Assembly: GCA_965658025.1 (NCBI GenBank)
Contig: CBFHQL010000015.1
Coordinates: forward strand, 1 to 37,550
Reading direction: 5' to 3'
DNA: 37,550 nucleotides
Source of the DNA: UBA3537 sp965658025
GTDB taxonomy: Bacteria; Bacteroidota; Bacteroidia; Flavobacteriales; Flavobacteriaceae
Shown: piece after piece, positions 32,636 through 37,550 of the stretch
How the letters are laid out: the number at the start of each line of letters is the position of its first letter
How positions within the stretch are numbered: position 1 is the stretch's first letter
Position numbers and translations under genes: made by a program
Notes under the pieces: generated by a model
Told to the model about the DNA's origin: nothing
Seen by the model: only the letters and a program-made list of their open reading frames with translations
The model's database searches: none

Positions 32636-34989
32636 TTTCCATATTGAACTTTAAATTTTATAAACTCTTTGGATTCACCTTCATATGCTAATCCTGCAAC
32701 AAAACTCTTATTTGTTCCTTTTCTCCATACTGTTTTACCATTAACAACTACTTCTTTAATTTCCTTATCTAATTTTGGAATTCCAATGATTGCTGTAGTT
32801 TTTTCAGGTGAAACTAATTGTAATAGATATGTGCTTTCCGTTTTTTCAATATCAATATGTATTGTTCCTTTTACTGTGGGTATAGATTTTTGGATCGATT
32901 TAAAATCCAATAGTTCTGGCATAATGGCAAACTCACTCCATGCCACTTTTGTGGGTTTAACACCAGCTACATATTTTGATAAAATGGTATTGGATCCATT
33001 CCAAGCATGGTTGTAAGTTCCTTTATTCTGAAATTTCTCATACAAGGTTGTTAAAGACGTATCATCTACCTGACTTTGGTACTGTTCTTTCATGCGTTGT
33101 AAAGAGGCTTTTGGTCTGTCTGCAATACACATAGCCTCCTCTACCATCCACTCAAAATGTGGGCTAGAAAATCGATTAGGCACTAACACATTATCTACAA
33201 TTTGATCGTAATATTCAGGATTTGCAATTCCAGATACGATAGCAATAGCATTAGCTCTATCGTCCTTAAATTTTTCTGAATTACTGCTATAAAATCCGTC
33301 TTTCCAAAAAGCTTTTTCATAGGCTGGCTTCATTACTGCCATGCGTGTGTCATACCACTCAATATGGTCTTCATTCCCAAGTACCTCAGCCATTTGTTTT
33401 GCTTCCCTTAAAGCTAAATAATAAAATGCCATCTGTATGGGTTGCTTGTCTATTGTATCCTTAACGCCCCAATCTAACCAGTCCCAAGTGTCAGGACTTT
33501 TACGCTTTCTATATTCTGGTAAGCCATTCTCTTGCATTGGAAATAAATTCAAATACCTAAACAAATACGGGTAAGCAATCTCTAGCGTTTCTATATCGCC
33601 TGTATTTAAATAATATGGCCAAACAACTTGTGCTATGAATTGCAAACTTTGGGTTACCAACTCCCGAACTCGCAATGGACCTAAAGCACCAATAACATCA
33701 TCTTGACTGAAATAGACTGTCTGTAAAATGGCTTTCTTTAGAAGTTGGCGACCTGCATCATCCATAGCGTAAAACAAATATCCTGTTTGGTCTGCCACAT
33801 CACCAATCCATAAAGCACGTTCGCGGTCTGGGCAATCCATAAAATTATCTCTTGCACAAACAAATAGTGTATTGTTGCCCATATTCCATAAACGGTTAAA
33901 AAAAGGGTCATCTATTTGAAAACTTCCTGCCATTTTACCTACACTCATCCAACGGTATTTCAGAGCTATTACTTTTACTCCTGTAGGAATAGTGTATAAC
34001 ACTTCATGACCATTAAACCATGAATAACTTTCAAATTTTTGAACACCTTCTTTTGCAATATAAGTCGTGTTGATTTTGTTTTGTTTGTTATCAACGGTAA
34101 TATGAATCGTATCGCCTGCCCTAGCTTCTATTTCTAAATAAGGCGTTATTTGTTTATTAAAAGGTAATCTGGCTTTTATCGTTAGTCCATCACTTACAAA
34201 GGGAAATTTCAGTTCATCATGATTGACATAATTTACAAGTCTATGATTCATCAAAGGCGGAACTAAGTTTTTTTCTAAATCATACCAAGGTGCTACACCT
34301 ACACTTCCTTTCCCTGTAGCTTCAGCCCAGTTATCATCAATAAAATCAGGCATGTACCATGCATCATCAGTCCAGTCATTCATTGCATTTACAGCATTGA
34401 ATTTAACACTGTATTGCACTAAATTTTTACTTGCAGGCTCAATGGTATTATCATAACCAGAATGTCGAATGGCTTTCCATGATCTATCAGAAACTACTTT
34501 TTGGCTTCCAATTTGCGCTGAAAACAATAAACCTCCCTTTCCACTATCAATGTGTGTTCCCTTATGTGTTTCTCTCCCCCAATACCAAACTAATATCGCT
34601 ATGGTATTTTGTCCTTTTTTTAAATATGGTTGAATCTTAATCGTCTCATACCACGAGTTTGCTGGTGTTATTTTTTGTTTACGATTCCATTCTCCTGCTT
34701 GGCTGGGACCTCTTGACAAGCCACCTTCAAAAAGAACCATCTCTCCATTTATCCACAACCAAAATTTACTGTCCACAGCGATATGTGCTTCAACTAATTC
34801 AGGAATTTCATTTACGGAAATTGTTTTTCTAAAACTCATCCAAGTGTTTGACGGGCCATCATCTTGTTGCCATATCCATTGTGCACCTTCCCAATTCGGA
34901 CTGCTTGCAAAGGATGAAAGACTAATTGATATGAATAATAGTAAAACTATACTTTTAAGAAAACTACTGATTTTAAAAACTTGACGCAT
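32608..34989 (-). CDS. GH78-type alpha-L-rhamnosidase, secreted
   Basis: This 793-residue protein has a signal peptide (about 1-29) without a lipobox, so it is probably periplasmic. It differs from the other GH78 enzymes here: instead of the fibronectin-like start it begins with a lectin-like beta-sandwich (WEGAQWIWQQDDGPSN, KFWLWINGEMV). The barrel carries the motif DCPDRERALWIGD, with Glu390 as candidate acid and Asp385 in the conserved acidic position. The family pattern continues to a short C-terminal beta domain (TVKGTIHIDIEKT). It starts 4 bases after the stop of the edge GH78 gene and overlaps the enolase-superfamily gene, so the operon is compact. It may act on different rhamnose linkages from its paralogues. 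Confidence 0.88.
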   Translation of the reverse strand: MRQVFKISSFLKSIVLLLFISISLSSFASSPNWEGAQWIWQQDDGPSNTWMSFRKTISVNEIPELVEAHIAVDSKFWLWINGEMVLFEGGLSRGPSQAGEWNRKQKITPANSWYETIKIQPYLKKGQNTIAILVWYWGRETHKGTHIDSGKGGLLFSAQIGSQKVVSDRSWKAIRHSGYDNTIEPASKNLVQYSVKFNAVNAMNDWTDDAWYMPDFIDDNWAEATGKGSVGVAPWYDLEKNLVPPLMNHRLVNYVNHDELKFPFVSDGLTIKARLPFNKQITPYLEIEARAGDTIHITVDNKQNKINTTYIAKEGVQKFESYSWFNGHEVLYTIPTGVKVIALKYRWMSVGKMAGSFQIDDPFFNRLWNMGNNTLFVCARDNFMDCPDRERALWIGDVADQTGYLFYAMDDAGRQLLKKAILQTVYFSQDDVIGALGPLRVRELVTQSLQFIAQVVWPYYLNTGDIETLEIAYPYLFRYLNLFPMQENGLPEYRKRKSPDTWDWLDWGVKDTIDKQPIQMAFYYLALREAKQMAEVLGNEDHIEWYDTRMAVMKPAYEKAFWKDGFYSSNSEKFKDDRANAIAIVSGIANPEYYDQIVDNVLVPNRFSSPHFEWMVEEAMCIADRPKASLQRMKEQYQSQVDDTSLTTLYEKFQNKGTYNHAWNGSNTILSKYVAGVKPTKVAWSEFAIMPELLDFKSIQKSIPTVKGTIHIDIEKTESTYLLQLVSPEKTTAIIGIPKLDKEIKEVVVNGKTVWRKGTNKSFVAGLAYEGESKEFIKFKVQYGNWKVKAIYH

Positions 34990-34993
34990 TTCT

Positions 34994-37550
34994 TTATTTA
35001 TTGAATATTCTTAACTCTTTGATTGAAGGTGTGTTTTCAGCATCTAATATTAATAGCCTACATTTTTTAGTAGTAACAACATTAAAGTTATGCCTTTTAT
35101 CTACTCCACAAACAGCCCCCTGTGTTATATCTCTCCATTCATTTCTATCCCAATATTGCAATTTGTAATTGGTGATATTATTCTCGTATTCATCAATAAT
35201 AATTTGATTGAATGTTTGCGGTTTTACCCACTCTACTTCTAAATACTGATTTTTAGTTTCGGTTGCTAACCATCGGGTTTCTTCATCTTCATCATTAACT
35301 CTAAAGGCTTCAAAGACTGGTAATTTTTCAGTTTGAATAAACATAGAAGACGCATTTATTCTACCCAATTTTGCCAGATTCCCTATGTTATGTAAAGGTT
35401 CTGGAAACTGGGTTACAGGCAATTCATCTACTTTAAAATCATAAATGCCTGAGCTGACATTAAAAATTACATAATTTCCTATAGCTTTATTTTTTTCTGT
35501 ACCTATAAAGGTTATATTTTCATCCTTTTCAGCTAAAACACCGCTTTCTTGAACAACATCTTTACTGGTTGCTGGCAGATAAACCTTTGCGATTGTATTA
35601 ATAGGTATTTCAATATGAAACACTGCGCCATTATTTTCTTTTTTCCAATTGACGACTACATTTCCGTACATGGATTCATATTCGGTATTTGCAAAGGTTA
35701 CATCACCAACAGGTGCTGGTTTAATAATCATATTTTGCATTCCTAATTGCTCTGGATTTGGACGAATGCCACCAAACCCTTTGATGAAATAGCCTCCAAT
35801 TCCTGTGTAACAGGTATGGATTTGACTATTCCCTATGGCAGACCAACGTTCTGGCCATACGGTTTTGCCTTGCTCTAAAAAGTAGCCATAACTTGGATGA
35901 TGTTTATCTTTTAACAACTCATAAATTAAGTCCATACGCTCTCCATATTCTGTAAAATAGCGTGTATATAAGGCTTGCCCAGAACTCCCTGTATCGTAAT
36001 ACGGAAATTTATAGAGTACATTATCTACCAAATTTGCTTCTACTTTTTCTTTTTCTGATGCTGGCGTGACTCCTGATAATAGTGCAAACGCTTGGTCTAC
36101 TTGATAGCCTTTTACATATTGACCTGTTTCTGCGTTATAAGACAGATTATGCGTCGCTTCTCGCTGTACCTTTAATCTATCCTTAAATGTTTTTGCATCT
36201 TCTGTTTTACCTAAAACTTCAGCGATATGCATCGCATTATCTAGCATGAAGGCATACAAACAGTTATTGAAATGTATGGCTTCCGGCGAGTTACTACTTG
36301 TCCAAAAATTACCTCTTGGTGTACACCAATCACCTAATCCAGGGAATTCCCTTTTACCTTGTTCCCCAACTTTTAGAGACCCTCCATTTTCATAGTCTGA
36401 ATGCTCATTTAGCCATGTCATCCATTTTTGCATAGATTCGTAGTTATCTTTTAATACTTTTTTATCTCCCAGCATGCGATAGGTTTCCCAAACCGTTAAG
36501 GGATTATTGGCTTTCCACATTAAAAATGGACGATCTTCTTCATTAATTACGGCTCTAGTTCTTCCATCTGTATATTGTACATCTCTTGTATATTGTAAAT
36601 ATTGATCCATGTAAGCACCACTTTCGAAATTAGGCAAGGCATCCCCGTACATTGCGGCTACGGTTACTTCACCCCAACCACGACGCTCACGATGAGGACA
36701 ATCGACCAAAATACCATCCATAGTGTTGGCCAAATAAGTATTTAGATTGATTTGATAAATTTGGTTGAGATGCTCGCTTGACGATTCAAATTTGCTAATT
36801 TGCTTGCGATCATTGGTAACCACATAGCCTTTTATGTCTTCAATTTCAGGCTGATATTTTAAACCATATATTGTAACCCATCGTCCACCAGCAACATTAA
36901 ACCTATTGGTAAATTTACCTTTTCCTGATGGTCCAAAAATGTACTTGCTTTTTTGTTTCCATGAAGATTTGGTAATGATTTGATCGCTTATTTCAAATAA
37001 AATGGAATCTCCTTCTTTTCCTTTAAACACATCCATTTCAAAAAACCCAGTGTAATTCTCCCCCATATCTATACGATAGGAGCCGTCATCATTTTTAGCT
37101 ACACCAATTGCTTTAAGCTTCTTAAATTTTACTTGCGGTTCTACCAGTTGCGCGCTTAATTTTGCAGTTATTGGACCATAAAGCGCTCGTACTTCTCTAT
37201 CTTTTCTACTATTAAGTGCAAAACTTATATTTTTGCCTTCAGGAATATGAGCGTTTAAACCCTCGTGATTATAAACACTTGCGTTTATCCAACTGCTATC
37301 GTCATATTCTGATGTATTCCAATTGTATTCTCGTTTTCTATCGTCAATAGTTTCACCTCCAAAACGCAAAATATCCCAATCGCCATAATATGAAGTGTGA
37401 CTTTTTTTAGTTTTCCAAGTGGTATCAGATTTTAGCGTAATTCGCCCACCTCCCACTAGAATCTCTGCTTGTGCTTTGAAGACAAACGGAATATTTCTGT
37501 ATTCACTTAAACGTTTCCAACGCGACCAGCCTGCCGCATGCCAAATTGCG
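34994..37550 (-). CDS. GH78-type rhamnosidase with discoidin domain (5' end cut)
   Basis: The frame stays open from the stop at 34994 to the right edge, giving about 851 visible residues. The GTG at 37456 is internal, since coding continues upstream (WHAAGWSRWKRLSEY). The visible part holds GH78 beta-sandwich domains (EYDDSSWINASVYNHEG), the barrel with VDCPHRERRGWGE (near 36673-36703), where the acid would be the Glu of HRER, and a C-terminal beta domain (ESMYGNVVVNWKK). The last 140 residues add an F5/8 type C (discoidin, CBM32-like) domain: VFEAFRVNDEDEETRWLA, YLEVEWVKPQTFNQIII and a final RIFNK. That domain is unusual for GH78 and suggests polymer or surface binding. It heads, or continues, the operon of the next three genes; its promoter and signal peptide lie outside the window. 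Confidence 0.88.
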   Translation of the reverse strand, partial: AIWHAAGWSRWKRLSEYRNIPFVFKAQAEILVGGGRITLKSDTTWKTKKSHTSYYGDWDILRFGGETIDDRKREYNWNTSEYDDSSWINASVYNHEGLNAHIPEGKNISFALNSRKDREVRALYGPITAKLSAQLVEPQVKFKKLKAIGVAKNDDGSYRIDMGENYTGFFEMDVFKGKEGDSILFEISDQIITKSSWKQKSKYIFGPSGKGKFTNRFNVAGGRWVTIYGLKYQPEIEDIKGYVVTNDRKQISKFESSSEHLNQIYQINLNTYLANTMDGILVDCPHRERRGWGEVTVAAMYGDALPNFESGAYMDQYLQYTRDVQYTDGRTRAVINEEDRPFLMWKANNPLTVWETYRMLGDKKVLKDNYESMQKWMTWLNEHSDYENGGSLKVGEQGKREFPGLGDWCTPRGNFWTSSNSPEAIHFNNCLYAFMLDNAMHIAEVLGKTEDAKTFKDRLKVQREATHNLSYNAETGQYVKGYQVDQAFALLSGVTPASEKEKVEANLVDNVLYKFPYYDTGSSGQALYTRYFTEYGERMDLIYELLKDKHHPSYGYFLEQGKTVWPERWSAIGNSQIHTCYTGIGGYFIKGFGGIRPNPEQLGMQNMIIKPAPVGDVTFANTEYESMYGNVVVNWKKENNGAVFHIEIPINTIAKVYLPATSKDVVQESGVLAEKDENITFIGTEKNKAIGNYVIFNVSSGIYDFKVDELPVTQFPEPLHNIGNLAKLGRINASSMFIQTEKLPVFEAFRVNDEDEETRWLATETKNQYLEVEWVKPQTFNQIIIDEYENNITNYKLQYWDRNEWRDITQGAVCGVDKRHNFNVVTTKKCRLLILDAENTPSIKELRIFNK

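Noticed and set aside
32669..33016. 115-residue plus-strand frame opposite the GH78 gene
   Set aside because: An antisense shadow of the C-terminal part of a clear GH78 enzyme.
1..37550. CRISPR arrays, insertion sequences, tRNA or rRNA genes
   Set aside because: No direct-repeat array, transposase, terminal inverted repeats or RNA-gene signatures were seen on either strand.

Overview
This window is a large carbohydrate-degradation locus (polysaccharide utilization locus, PUL) from a marine member of the Flavobacteriia (phylum Bacteroidota). The evidence for the lineage is low GC, C-terminal type IX secretion (T9SS) sorting domains on several proteins, many short lipoprotein signals, and promoters with the TAnnTTTG -7 box of Bacteroidota. 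The enzyme set points to a sulfated, L-rhamnose- and uronate-rich polymer, most likely ulvan from green algae. It holds two paralogous seven-bladed propeller lyases with the His/His/Tyr/Arg tetrad of the PL24/PL25 type, a jelly-roll lyase resembling PL28, one GH106 and four GH78 alpha-L-rhamnosidase-type enzymes, GH2, GH3 and GH43 enzymes, two S1 sulfatases and an L-rhamnose mutarotase. The ulvan assignment is inference from families; no substrate can be read from the DNA.

Layout, left to right. (1) 1-6905, minus strand: GH2, GH106 and the start of a lipoprotein gene cut by the window edge, behind a promoter at 6860-6905. (2) 6918-14225, minus: GH78, GH43, a binding-domain/nucleoside-hydrolase-like fusion and an S1 sulfatase, tightly packed behind a promoter at 14180-14225. 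(3) 14261-19783, minus: rhaM and two large T9SS lyases ending in a strong hairpin terminator, with an internal promoter at 19393-19438. (4) 19811-20819, minus: a monocistronic secreted module protein with its own promoter and terminator. (5) 20957-21199, minus: a 58-residue lipoprotein with its own promoter. (6) 21285-26189, minus: GH3, a secreted binding protein and a second sulfatase. (7) 26371-28395, plus: the PL28-like lyase and a Tat-signalled TIM-barrel protein. (8) 28480-37550, minus: GH78, a Tat-signalled enolase-superfamily protein, GH78 and GH78 (cut by the right edge) in a packed operon.

How the parts may work together: surface or secreted lyases cut the polymer; sulfatases remove sulfate; GH78/GH106, GH2, GH3 and GH43 enzymes trim rhamnose and other sugars; RhaM interconverts rhamnose anomers before catabolism. 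No SusC/SusD pair, regulator or GH88/GH105 unsaturated-uronyl hydrolase lies in the window, so the locus probably continues beyond it.

The most notable observation is a repeated, position-locked promoter element. Seven 15-base copies, with CAG units in 5-base steps ending in CAGG, each lie 26-27 bases ahead of a TAnnTTTG-like box upstream of seven genes. This looks like the binding site of an unidentified activator that co-regulates the locus. It also corrects two start codons. Other points of interest are an apparently new secreted module shared by one lyase and a stand-alone protein, a nucleoside-hydrolase-like domain fused to carbohydrate-binding-type domains, and two exported proteins from normally cytosolic metabolic-enzyme families.
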